This document shows positions 15,850 to 23,086 of a DNA stretch of 39,343 nt, piece after piece (positions within the stretch are counted from its first letter, which is position 1; each line of letters opens with the position of its first letter). This DNA comes from Bradymonadales bacterium (lineage in GTDB: Bacteria > Myxococcota_A > UBA9042 > PWKZ01), in the NCBI GenBank assembly GCA_003559575.1, contig PWKZ01000202.1, positions 1 through 39,343 of the forward strand, written 5' to 3'. Position numbers and translations under genes: made by a program. The notes beneath the pieces were generated by a model, which worked only from the letters and a program-made list of their open reading frames with translations, ran no database searches and was not told where the DNA came from.

Positions 15850-17075
15850 GGCTGTTCTCCCACTGTATTCGGCACGGTAAAGTGAAACCTCGCGCCGTGT
15901 TTGTCAGAGCTTGAACCCACCCAGATTCGGCCGCCGTGGCGCTCGACCAGTTTACGACAGATGGCCAGGCCGATGCCGTTGCCCGGGAACTCTTCCGCGG
16001 TGTGCAACCGCCTGAACATCTTGAAAATGGTGTTCGTGTGCTCGCTCGGCACTCCGATCCCGTCGTCGGCCACCGTGAACCTCCAGCCGCCGTCTTCCTC
16101 TTTGGCCGAGACGCTGATCTTCGGCGCTCGCCCGTCGCGCCGGAACTTGATGGCGTTGCCCAGCAGGTTCTGGAGCACCAGAGTCATCTGACCACGGTCG
16201 ATCGCCACCCGCGGCAGCGCGCCTATCTCAATCTGCGCTTTGCTCTCATCGATGGCCGGCGCCAGATTGGCCATCGCCTCCTTGACCACCTCGGCGAAGT
16301 CGATGGGCTCTATCGAGGCTTTTTCGCGCCCGGCGCGCGAGTACTCCAGCACGTCGTTGATCATTCCGCGCATCCGCTCGGCGCCGGCCAAGAGGTGGCC
16401 GGCGAAACGCGCCCCCTCGTCACCGAGCTTGTCGGCATGGCGCTCAGCCAGCAGGGTCGCGTAGCGCGAGACGATATGCAGCGGTTCTTGCAGATCGTGG
16501 GAGATGACATACGCGAACTGCTCAAGATCGGCGTTGGATCGTCGCAGGTCTTCCGCTTGACGCTTGAAGTCCGGCTCGCTCGAGGGCGCGGCGCGCTCGG
16601 TCTTTGTAGCGGCGCTGGCGGGAGGGTCTGTTCGGCGCGCGGTCTGCGTGCGGTTCAGTAGTCGCTCGACGGCTCGCGGCAGGGCCAAAAATCCGGCGCT
16701 CCCTTTGATGAGGTAGCCCTCGAGACGAGCCTCGAGCGCGCGCGCGGCGATCTCCTCACTGCCGTGGGCGGTGAAAACAACCACGGGGCAGTCCGGATCA
16801 GCGGATTTGACCACCTGGGCCAGCTCCCCGCCGTCGCCCCAGGACAGCTCCCACTCGGTCACCACGGCGGCGACGCCACCGCGCATGAGCGCGCGGGTGA
16901 ACTCGAGCGCGCAGCCGACCGGTTGGCACTCGATCCTCAGCGCTCGAGAGAGGACGAGCGAGGTGAGTTCGCGGTCGTCGCGATCGTCGTCCACCACCAA
17001 GATGCGGCGCTCGGCGAGGTTTTCGAGTTCTATTGTCGGCAACCGAGTCTCCTCGTGATCTTGGCCGTTGTCCAT
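15846..17075 (-). CDS. Histidine kinase with N-terminal receiver-like domain lacking the acceptor Asp
   Basis: A soluble kinase of 409 residues from ATG 17075. A GTG at 17135 would add 20 residues; neither start has a strong ribosome site, so the start is uncertain. From ATG 17075 the domains are a receiver fold at about 22-145 and a HisKA/HATPase_c kinase with ISHDLQEPL, NLLGNAIKF, DDGIGVP and GNGIGLAI. The receiver keeps the acidic cluster VVDDD, the Thr in VVVFTAHG and the Lys in YLIKGS, but the acceptor position holds Glu (VVTEWELS; residue 74 from ATG) instead of Asp. It may be locked in an active-like state or not use phosphate. The HDLQEP H-box is typical of kinases that phosphorylate a separate response regulator. 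Its stop overlaps the start of the REC-PAS-GGDEF-EAL gene, which is the likely partner. Confidence 0.9.
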   Translation of the reverse strand: MDNGQDHEETRLPTIELENLAERRILVVDDDRDDRELTSLVLSRALRIECQPVGCALEFTRALMRGGVAAVVTEWELSWGDGGELAQVVKSADPDCPVVVFTAHGSEEIAARALEARLEGYLIKGSAGFLALPRAVERLLNRTQTARRTDPPASAATKTERAAPSSEPDFKRQAEDLRRSNADLEQFAYVISHDLQEPLHIVSRYATLLAERHADKLGDEGARFAGHLLAGAERMRGMINDVLEYSRAGREKASIEPIDFAEVVKEAMANLAPAIDESKAQIEIGALPRVAIDRGQMTLVLQNLLGNAIKFRRDGRAPKISVSAKEEDGGWRFTVADDGIGVPSEHTNTIFKMFRRLHTAEEFPGNGIGLAICRKLVERHGGRIWVGSSSDKHGARFHFTVPNTVGEQP

Positions 17076-17220
17076 CGTTGTGCGCTCGCGCGAATCACAC
17101 CGCTTGAAATCAAGGCTAAATCGATCATGTGGCACTCGTCAAAAAAGTGCGCGTGGAGCGTGGACCGTGCCCGTCCCGTGACCGTGACCGTGGCGATGCC
17201 GACGAATTATTGGACAGAGC
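17076..17220. other. Gap between mogA and the receiver-kinase gene, with short tandem repeat
   Basis: This region between the mogA stop and the kinase start holds a run of GTGACC-like hexamers at about 17164-17192 (GTGCCCGTCCCGTGACCGTG and onward). This could be a protein-binding array or chance GC-rich sequence. No convincing promoter was identified, although transcription from the tup/mo operon could read through into the kinase pair. Confidence 0.3.
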
Positions 17221-17688
17221 CTAATGCCCCTCGCCGCGGGCCATTTTTTTGCCGTGCTCGAGCAGTGGGGCGAAGACCCGGGCGCAGAGGCGCGCCGCTT
17301 TGACCGACCCCGGAGCGTTGACCACATAGGTTGTGCCCCGCATCCCGGCCGTGGCGCGACTGAAGACCGCGAACGGGGTCTCGGCCAGCGATTCGCGGCG
17401 CAATAGCTCGGCCAGCCCCGGCAGTGGGCGGTCGATGAAGGTCTCGGTGGCCTGGGGGGTCACGTCGCGTGGGGCCGGCCCCGTGCCGCCGGTGGTGAAG
17501 ATCCAATCACAGTCGGTGTGGCGCTCGAGCGCCGCCAAAATCGAATCGCGCTCGTCGGCGACCACCTCGCGCGCCACCGTGATCCCCGGCGCGAGCTCAC
17601 TCAACACCTCCTCGAGCGCGGGGCCGGAGCGGTCTTCGTACTCCCCGCGGCTGGCCCTATCCGAGACGGTAATGACCGCGACTCTCAT
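17221..17688 (-). CDS. mogA: Molybdopterin adenylyltransferase, MogA/MoaB family
   Basis: Family members adenylylate molybdopterin before metal insertion by MoeA. The protein has 155 residues and the family signature FTTGGTGPAPRDVTPQAT, with a C-terminal VVNAPGSVKA that fits the fold. ATG 17688 lies within the end of the MOSC gene, a 32-base overlap, and is preceded by a GGGGAGAG ribosome site. It is the last gene of the tup/mo operon. MogA and MoaB cannot be separated by sequence alone here; the role is the same. Confidence 0.9.
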   Translation of the reverse strand: MRVAVITVSDRASRGEYEDRSGPALEEVLSELAPGITVAREVVADERDSILAALERHTDCDWIFTTGGTGPAPRDVTPQATETFIDRPLPGLAELLRRESLAETPFAVFSRATAGMRGTTYVVNAPGSVKAARLCARVFAPLLEHGKKMARGEGH

Positions 17689-18100
17689 CGCTGACTCTCC
17701 CCCCCTTGACTACTTTGGCGAAGATCCCCTTGCGAGGCATCACGCAGTCGCCTACCTGTTGATATATGGCGCAGCCGTGGTGGCACTCCTTGCCGATCTG
17801 AGTCACCTCCAGCTCCGCGGAACCGATGGTCAGCCGCGCACCCACCGGCAGCGCCGCCAGATCGACGCCGCGGGTGGTGATGTTCTCGGCGAAAATCCCA
17901 GGATCGAGCGTCACGCCGCGCCCGCGCATCGTCTCGATGTCTTCGTCGGCCAGCAGCGACACCTGGCGATGCCAGTCGCCGGCGTGCGCGTCACCGACAA
18001 TCCCGTGATCGGGCTTGAGTTCGGCCTCCGCCACCGAATGTTTGCGCTGTCCCACCTCGTCCGAGACGTTGAGCGAGATGATCGAAAAACTCCCCTCCAC
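17657..18100 (-). CDS. MOSC-domain protein
   Basis: A 147-residue stand-alone MOSC (molybdenum cofactor sulfurase C-terminal) domain. Family features include the conserved cysteine region IGKECHHGCAIYQQVGDC and the PRKGIFAKVVKGG end. MOSC proteins are thought to handle sulfur or cofactor transfer to molybdenum enzymes, and small MOSC genes often accompany mogA. The start is GTG 18100, 3 bases after the moaC stop, with a GGAAGGG site inside the end of moaC. The exact reaction is unknown. Confidence 0.88.
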   Translation of the reverse strand: MEGSFSIISLNVSDEVGQRKHSVAEAELKPDHGIVGDAHAGDWHRQVSLLADEDIETMRGRGVTLDPGIFAENITTRGVDLAALPVGARLTIGSAELEVTQIGKECHHGCAIYQQVGDCVMPRKGIFAKVVKGGRVSDESRGHYRLG

Positions 18101-18103
18101 CGC

Positions 18104-18613
18104 TCACATCCCTTCCTTGGTCTTCTCGAGTAGAACGAGACCGTCGATTCGCATCTCCTTGTCGACCGCCTTGCACATGTCCCAGATGGTGAGCGCCGCC
18201 ACCCCGGCGGCCGTCAGCGCCTCCATCTCGATCCCCGTCTTGTCCACGCAGACGGCCGTGGTCGTGATGAAGACGTGGTCCTCACCGAGGTTGAACTCCA
18301 CGGTCACCTGATCGATCTCGATCCCATGGCACAGTGGGATGAGATCGGAGGTGCGCTTGGCCGCCATGATCCCCGCGACCCGGGCCACCGCCAACACATC
18401 CCCCTTGGCCAGCCGAGCTTCGCGCAGCAAGGCGATGGTAGTGGGGGCCAGCCGCACCGTGCAAGCGGCGCGCGCGGTGCGGCGCACCTTGGGTTTGGCC
18501 GATACATCGACCATCCGAGCCTCACCGGCGGAGTCCAGATGGGTCAGGCCGGAATCTCGCTCGCGCGGCGCGGGTGTTTCGCTCGCGGGTCGCCGGTTCT
18601 TTTTTTCCGCCAT
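18104..18613 (-). CDS. moaC: Cyclic pyranopterin monophosphate synthase MoaC
   Basis: MoaC converts the MoaA product, 3',8-cyclo-GTP, to cyclic pyranopterin monophosphate. The 169 residues include [18 protein letters not shown], the substrate-site [13 protein letters not shown] and the catalytic [10 protein letters not shown]. An upstream in-frame extension exists, but ATG 18613 has a perfect AGGAGG 6 bases before it and gives the family's normal length plus a short basic N-terminus. It follows moaA by 11 bases. Confidence 0.95.
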   Translation of the reverse strand: MAEKKNRRPASETPAPRERDSGLTHLDSAGEARMVDVSAKPKVRRTARAACTVRLAPTTIALLREARLAKGDVLAVARVAGIMAAKRTSDLIPLCHGIEIDQVTVEFNLGEDHVFITTTAVCVDKTGIEMEALTAAGVAALTIWDMCKAVDKEMRIDGLVLLEKTKEGM

Positions 18614-18624
18614 CAAAATCCTCC

Positions 18625-19434
18625 TCAACCGCCGATGGCGCTCACGAGGTGCGCTCCCGTAGCCTGGCCGCACGGGGGTTTGAGTGCCACGCAAGCGCGG
18701 ATCGAGCCCGCAATGTCATTTGAATCGACCAGGACCGTGAGGTCCGAGTGCAGGCAGGGTTTGAGATGTCCGGTGGCCAGCAGCCGGATTCGATCACACG
18801 CCGAGCAGGGTTGCGGGCGCATGGTCTCCGAGGAGTCCTGTTTGGGGGCGGTCAAATCGTAGCGCCTGATGGTCTGTATGGCGCAGCCCTCTTCAGCGGC
18901 GAACGCCCTCAAGGCCAAAAGGTCGGCGGCCTCCTCGGCGGCGTTTTCGTCGGGCGAGACCACTACGTTGAGCTTGACCGGCAGCCCCGCCGTCCGTGCG
19001 GCGCGTACTCCGGCGATCGCCTCTTCGACTCGGCCGCCGCGGGTGCGCGCGGCGTAGCGCGCGGGATCGAGAGTGTCGAGAGAGATGTTCACCGAGGTCA
19101 GTCCGCGGGCCGCCAAATCGGCGGCCACCGGGGCGAGCAGGGTGCCGTTGGTGGTCATGGCCACTACCTCGAGTCCCGGGATTGCGCGCAGCATGGAGAT
19201 TAGCTCGAGTACGTTGCGGCGCACCAACGGCTCGCCGCCCGTGACGCGTACCTTGTCGAACCCAATCTGGGCGGCCGCGCGGGCGACCGCCGCCATCGAC
19301 TCGAGCGTCATGATGCGGTCGTGCGGGACCCAGTCGACCCCTTCGTGCGGCATGCAGTAGACACAACGCAGGTTGCAGCGATCAGTCACCGAGATCCGGA
19401 GGTAGCGGACCCGTCTACCGTACCCGTCTAACAT
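18625..19434 (-). CDS. moaA: GTP 3',8-cyclase MoaA, unusually short
   Basis: MoaA is the radical-SAM enzyme opening molybdenum-cofactor synthesis from GTP. The N-terminal cluster motif CNLRCVYC, the SAM motif VTGGEPL, the C-terminal cluster [18 protein letters not shown] and the essential terminal Gly-Gly are all present. The protein has only 269 residues against about 320-340 usually. The missing part lies between LNVVV and the second cluster, where the usual RFIEFMP and GFISP regions are replaced by a short segment around [13 protein letters not shown]. Because both clusters, the Arg residues near them and the GG tail remain, it is probably a compact working variant rather than a pseudogene. 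ATG 19434 overlaps the end of moeA by 20 bases, with an AAGGGAG site. Confidence 0.9.
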   Translation of the reverse strand: MLDGYGRRVRYLRISVTDRCNLRCVYCMPHEGVDWVPHDRIMTLESMAAVARAAAQIGFDKVRVTGGEPLVRRNVLELISMLRAIPGLEVVAMTTNGTLLAPVAADLAARGLTSVNISLDTLDPARYAARTRGGRVEEAIAGVRAARTAGLPVKLNVVVSPDENAAEEAADLLALRAFAAEEGCAIQTIRRYDLTAPKQDSSETMRPQPCSACDRIRLLATGHLKPCLHSDLTVLVDSNDIAGSIRACVALKPPCGQATGAHLVSAIGG

Positions 19435-20581
19435 TCGTCACTCCCTTGGCTTCGATCTCGCGCTGCCCCACTTCGAAGCGCACCAGCCCATCGGTCTCGG
19501 CCAGCGCCTGGAGCGCCGAGGGCCCACCGTAGTCAACCGGGCGCAGCCCGTCCGAGTCGATTGAAATGGGTACGAACTCGATCCGATCAGTGGAACGTCG
19601 CGTGATCTTTTGCGCCACCGGTACCGGGACCAATTTGGGGTCCCAGTCGAGACCGGACAAGGTCATGATGAGCGTCCGGACCAACAGCTCGGTGTGGACG
19701 AACACCGACACCGGATTGCCCGCCAGGCCGAACACGAACGAGCGTGTGGTACGCCCAAAGTAGGTCGGTCGGCCGGGCTTGACCGCGACCCAGTGAAACT
19801 CGGTTCGTACCCCACAGTCGTCCAACGCTTGCGGAACATGGTCGAAGTCTCCCCTCGAGACGCCCCCCGACAGCACCAGGATGGTCACCCGCTCGAGGGC
19901 GGCGGCGATCTTGTCGCGGGTGGCGGTGGCGTCATCCGGGACTGTCCCGAGATCGACGAGGTCGGCCGCGCCGCCCGCCAGTTGGCTCAGCACCATGATC
20001 CGGTTGGAGTCGTAAATTCCCCCGGGGTCGAGAACCACGCCGGGTTCAAAGAGTTCGGATCCGGTGGACAGGACGCCGACCACCGGACGTCTGGCCACTT
20101 CCACCGCCGCTCGCCCGTCGGCCGCCAGGACGGCCAGGTCGGAGGCGGCCAGGACTCTCGGGTGGAGCAGCACTGAGCCGGCGCGCGCGTTCTCGCCGCG
20201 CCGGATTATATTGGCCATGCCTTCCTTGCGGGTGAAGCGCACGAGGCCGTCTTTCAACTCGCTCCATTCGATTCTCTGGACCCGTTTTGCGCGGGGCGGT
20301 ATCGGGGCGCCGGTCATTATCTTGACCGCTTCGCCCGGTAACACCGGGCGGTCTTGAAACTCGCCGGCGGCGATAGTCGTTATTGCGTTCAGGGTGGCGC
20401 TGTCGCCACCGTCGTGGGCCCAGCCGTCCATGGCCGCCTTGTCGAACGGCGGTTGATCGAGAGTCGCCTCCACCTGGCGCGGCAAGACACGCCCGAGCGC
20501 GCGCGCGAGGGGTACCTCCTCGGTCACCAAGGGCATCTTGAGTGAGCGCAGCTGCTGGACGGCATGATCGAAGGGGATCAT
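19415..20581 (-). CDS. moeA: Molybdopterin molybdenumtransferase MoeA
   Basis: MoeA inserts molybdate, or possibly tungstate, into adenylylated molybdopterin. The 388-residue length is normal. Visible motifs are PPFDKAAMDGWA, PGEAVKIMTGAPIP, LSTGSEL, YDSNR, LSGGVSRGDFDHV, KPGRPTYFG and GLAGNPVSVFV. ATG 20581 overlaps the tupC stop by 4 bases, linking cofactor metal insertion directly to tungstate uptake. The operon order suggests the metal brought in by TupABC is the one used here. Confidence 0.95.
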   Translation of the reverse strand: MIPFDHAVQQLRSLKMPLVTEEVPLARALGRVLPRQVEATLDQPPFDKAAMDGWAHDGGDSATLNAITTIAAGEFQDRPVLPGEAVKIMTGAPIPPRAKRVQRIEWSELKDGLVRFTRKEGMANIIRRGENARAGSVLLHPRVLAASDLAVLAADGRAAVEVARRPVVGVLSTGSELFEPGVVLDPGGIYDSNRIMVLSQLAGGAADLVDLGTVPDDATATRDKIAAALERVTILVLSGGVSRGDFDHVPQALDDCGVRTEFHWVAVKPGRPTYFGRTTRSFVFGLAGNPVSVFVHTELLVRTLIMTLSGLDWDPKLVPVPVAQKITRRSTDRIEFVPISIDSDGLRPVDYGGPSALQALAETDGLVRFEVGQREIEAKGVTNVRRVR

Positions 20582-21267
20582 TGCTCGACTCCTGCTTTTG
20601 AGACCTCGGCGGCGTTCCGCTCCGGTGAAAACACAACGCGACGGTCGGCCAATTTGGTGACCAGGCGCTCGTCATGGGTGCTGACCACGAGCGTCTTGCC
20701 CTCGGTCTTGAGGCCAAATAAGATCTCGCGGAGCGCGGTCTGACTGGCCGCGTCCATCGCCGCGGTGGGCTCATCGAGCAGCAGCACATCGGCGCCCAGG
20801 GCGAGCGCCCGTCCCAGCGCCACCCGCTGGGTCTCACCGGTCGAGAGACCTCGTGCCGAGCGTTTGAGGAGCGCTTCGATCCCGAGGTCCCGCGCCGTCG
20901 CCAATACTCGCGCGGCCACCGTGTCCGCCGCCATGCCGCGCAGCTTGAGCGCGAAGGCGAGGTTGTCGCGCACCGTGCCGGTGAACAGCACCGGCTGCTG
21001 GTGCAGAAAGACGCTCCGGCGCCGCAGGGCCCGCGCGCGTGAGAGCGGGGCGCCGCAGAAGAGCAGTGTGCCCTCAAAGGGTCCGAGCAGGCCGTTCATG
21101 AGCTTGAGCAAGGTGGTCTTGCCGGACCCGTTTGTGCCGGTGAATGCGACGCATTCGCCGGCATGGATCTCGAGCGCGTCGCACGAGACGGCGACCTGTT
21201 TGCCGAAGGGAAAAGAGATCGCCTCGAGCGAGAAGACCGGCGCGTCGTTGAGAGTCGGCTCAGGCAT
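20578..21267 (-). CDS. tupC: Tungstate ABC transporter ATP-binding protein TupC
   Basis: The ATPase of the tungstate importer, 229 residues. It has Walker A TGTNGSGKTTL, signature LSTGETQRVALGRAL (in place of the usual LSGGQ) and Walker B DVLLLDEPTAAMD. The switch His is in VVSTHDERL. The start overlaps the tupB end by 8 bases and the stop overlaps moeA. The substrate is assigned from tupA and gene order. Confidence 0.9.
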   Translation of the reverse strand: MPEPTLNDAPVFSLEAISFPFGKQVAVSCDALEIHAGECVAFTGTNGSGKTTLLKLMNGLLGPFEGTLLFCGAPLSRARALRRRSVFLHQQPVLFTGTVRDNLAFALKLRGMAADTVAARVLATARDLGIEALLKRSARGLSTGETQRVALGRALALGADVLLLDEPTAAMDAASQTALREILFGLKTEGKTLVVSTHDERLVTKLADRRVVFSPERNAAEVSKAGVEQ

Positions 21268-21937
21268 CGCGCACCACCAGTTGCGAGAGGAGGTTGATGA
21301 TCAGCGCGAGGCTCAGTACCACCAGCCCCAAAGCCAGCGCCCGTTCGAACTCGCCCTTGCCGGCGTCGAGGGCGATGGCGGTGGTCATCGTGCGTGTTTG
21401 CCGGTGGATGTTGCCGCCCAGCATCATGGCGACCCCCACCTCGCCTATGATTCGCCCGAAACCGATCAGCAACGCCTGAAGCACCACCAGGCGCCCCTCG
21501 CGCAGGATCGCCGACATCCTGCGTCGCCGCGAAGCCCCCAGGGTCAAGAGGGTCTCGTGGTAGCGCGGGTCGAGCTTCTGGAGGCCGGTGTATGCCATCG
21601 CGGTGATAAGTGGGAAGGCCAGCAGGGATTGCCCCAAGATGACTCCGCCGGGGTTATAGAGCAGATTGAGAGAGCCGAGCGGCCCGGAGCGTGAGATCAA
21701 GGAGTAGACAAACAGGCCGATGACAACGGTCGGAATAGCCATGCAGGCGTTCATGAACGCAACCGCGATGCGTCGGCCGCGAAAGCGGCTGAGGAAGAGC
21801 AGTGCCCCCGAGGGGACCCCCAGGAGCGCCGAGAAGAAGGTCGCCGAGAGAGAGAAGCGCAGAGTGGCCCCGATAGTCCACCAGATATCAGCGTCCCCTC
21901 CCAGGAGGAGCGCCATCGCTTCCCGCAGTGCTGTCAT
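21260..21937 (-). CDS. tupB: Tungstate ABC transporter permease TupB
   Basis: A 225-residue inner-membrane permease with about five hydrophobic helices. The coupling segment TLGASRRRRMSAILREGR carries the family's EAA-type interaction loop, and ALLIGFGRIIGEVGVAMMLGG is highly typical of TupB/ModB-like permeases. ATG 21937 overlaps the tupA stop by 4 bases. Confidence 0.92.
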   Translation of the reverse strand: MTALREAMALLLGGDADIWWTIGATLRFSLSATFFSALLGVPSGALLFLSRFRGRRIAVAFMNACMAIPTVVIGLFVYSLISRSGPLGSLNLLYNPGGVILGQSLLAFPLITAMAYTGLQKLDPRYHETLLTLGASRRRRMSAILREGRLVVLQALLIGFGRIIGEVGVAMMLGGNIHRQTRTMTTAIALDAGKGEFERALALGLVVLSLALIINLLSQLVVRDA

Positions 21938-22806
21938 GGCGTCGGGCTCGCGGTCGGTCGGAACAACTGCTCGCCGCCAACGGTGAAGCCGGCGATGAGG
22001 CCTCGGCCACGCTCACTCAGGAGCCAGTTGAGCAGCGCCTCGGCTCCTCGCTCGTTTACGCGATCATGCTTTTTGGGGGCGACGGTGATGATGCTGTAGG
22101 GGTTCAACAGGTCCGGATCTCCTTCGTGCAAGACGACAAGAGCGAGTTTGTCGCGGAGCGCCAGCCATGTGCCGCGATCGGCTATGGTGTAGCCGCCAAG
22201 CTCAGCGGTCATGAAGAGCACCTCGGCCATCCCCCGGCCCGCGCTCAGGAACCTGAGCCCGGTGTGTTTGGCTGCACCGGGCGCCTCGGGGGTGATCCCG
22301 GCCGCGGCCCAGATGGACTGCTCCATATGGTGGGTGCCGGAGCGGTCCCCTCTCGACACGAACGACACTTCGCTTTGGGCGATGCGCTGAAATGCTTGCG
22401 TGGCGTTCTCGGTTGCGCGAACCCCGGCGGGATCGTTCTTGGGACCCAGGATAATGAAGTCATTGACCATCAGCTTGCGCCGCGTTTGCCCATGGCCGGC
22501 GCTCATGAATTCCTCTTCCAGGGCGCGGGCGTGTACCAGCACCACGTCGACGTCGCCATTCGCGCCGAGCTTCAACGCCGCGCCGGTACCCACGGCGACG
22601 ATGTCCAAGTCGTAGCCCGTCTCTCTTTGGAAGTGGGGCAGCAGGAAGTCGAGGAGGCCCGAGGCTTCAGTGCTGGTGGTGGTGGCCAGCCGGACGCGCG
22701 GGTTGGCTCTCTCCGCCGAGCGGCAAGCGCCCGAGGTCAGAGCCGCCAGAGAGATGACGAGTGGGAGCGCGACGGCCGTGAGCCGCCGCAAGATGGTGAG
22801 GCACAC
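21934..22806 (-). CDS. tupA: Tungstate-binding protein TupA
   Basis: Extracytoplasmic solute-binding protein of 290 residues. A hydrophobic signal ends at SGAC, a plausible though imperfect lipobox (Cys28). The mature part has the oxyanion-binding TTTSTEASG and SRGDRSGTHHME, followed by TIADRGTWLAL, all characteristic of TupA rather than ModA. The start is GTG 22806, with a GGAAAGGGGA site before it. It is the first gene of an eight-gene operon and has a leader of roughly 200 bases that may fold into a regulatory RNA. Selectivity for tungstate over molybdate is a family-level inference. Confidence 0.9.
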   Translation of the reverse strand: MCLTILRRLTAVALPLVISLAALTSGACRSAERANPRVRLATTTSTEASGLLDFLLPHFQRETGYDLDIVAVGTGAALKLGANGDVDVVLVHARALEEEFMSAGHGQTRRKLMVNDFIILGPKNDPAGVRATENATQAFQRIAQSEVSFVSRGDRSGTHHMEQSIWAAAGITPEAPGAAKHTGLRFLSAGRGMAEVLFMTAELGGYTIADRGTWLALRDKLALVVLHEGDPDLLNPYSIITVAPKKHDRVNERGAEALLNWLLSERGRGLIAGFTVGGEQLFRPTASPTP

Positions 22807-22847
22807 TGGATCCCCTTTCCAATGTCATCGGCAACGACGGCTCTGGC

Positions 22848-22905
22848 GTCCTGCCGAGGACGGGAGGTCGTCGGATTTCTCCGGCGGCCCGGCGGCCGGG
22901 GCTCC
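22848..22905 (-). promoter_or_regulatory. Structured leader upstream of tupA, possible Moco/Tuco-type riboswitch
   Basis: On the minus strand this stretch begins near GAGCCCCGGCC. It forms CGGA-GAAA-TCCG, a GNRA tetraloop hairpin at 22883-22872, then runs through CCTCCCG and forms GTCCT-CGGC-AGGAC at 22861-22848. From memory, the Escherichia coli moaA leader has a comparable order: a 5' GCCUC block, a hairpin with a GAAA-containing loop, then CCUCCCG. Position ahead of a tungstate/Moco operon fits, but the match is from recall and not a model search. Confidence 0.28.
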
Positions 22906-23013
22906 TTGCGCGTCGCGTTTAGGAGCCGCGGCTCGGAGATGATGATGAGGCGGTGTTTCGCCGTGGGGCGAAGATCTCGCCGAGGCCGAGGTCTCAACGC
23001 TCAGCCCACGCTC

Positions 23014-23042
23014 TATCTATCCTGTTTTGAGCCGCGGATCAA
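23014..23042 (-). promoter_or_regulatory. Candidate promoter of the tup/mo operon
   Basis: On the minus strand, TTGATC (23042-23037) and TAGATA (23019-23014) are separated by 17 bases, about 210 bases before the tupA start. The -35 box is fair and the -10 box weak. It would place the folded leader at 22848-22905 inside the transcript. Confidence 0.28.
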
Positions 23043-23086
23043 TGCTAGGCTCGGGGGGACCGAGGTGATTGAGAGAGAGGCGAGCG

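Noticed and set aside
14629-15885. 418-codon plus-strand frame opposite the GGDEF-EAL gene
   Set aside because: Antisense shadow; no recognisable domain or start signal.
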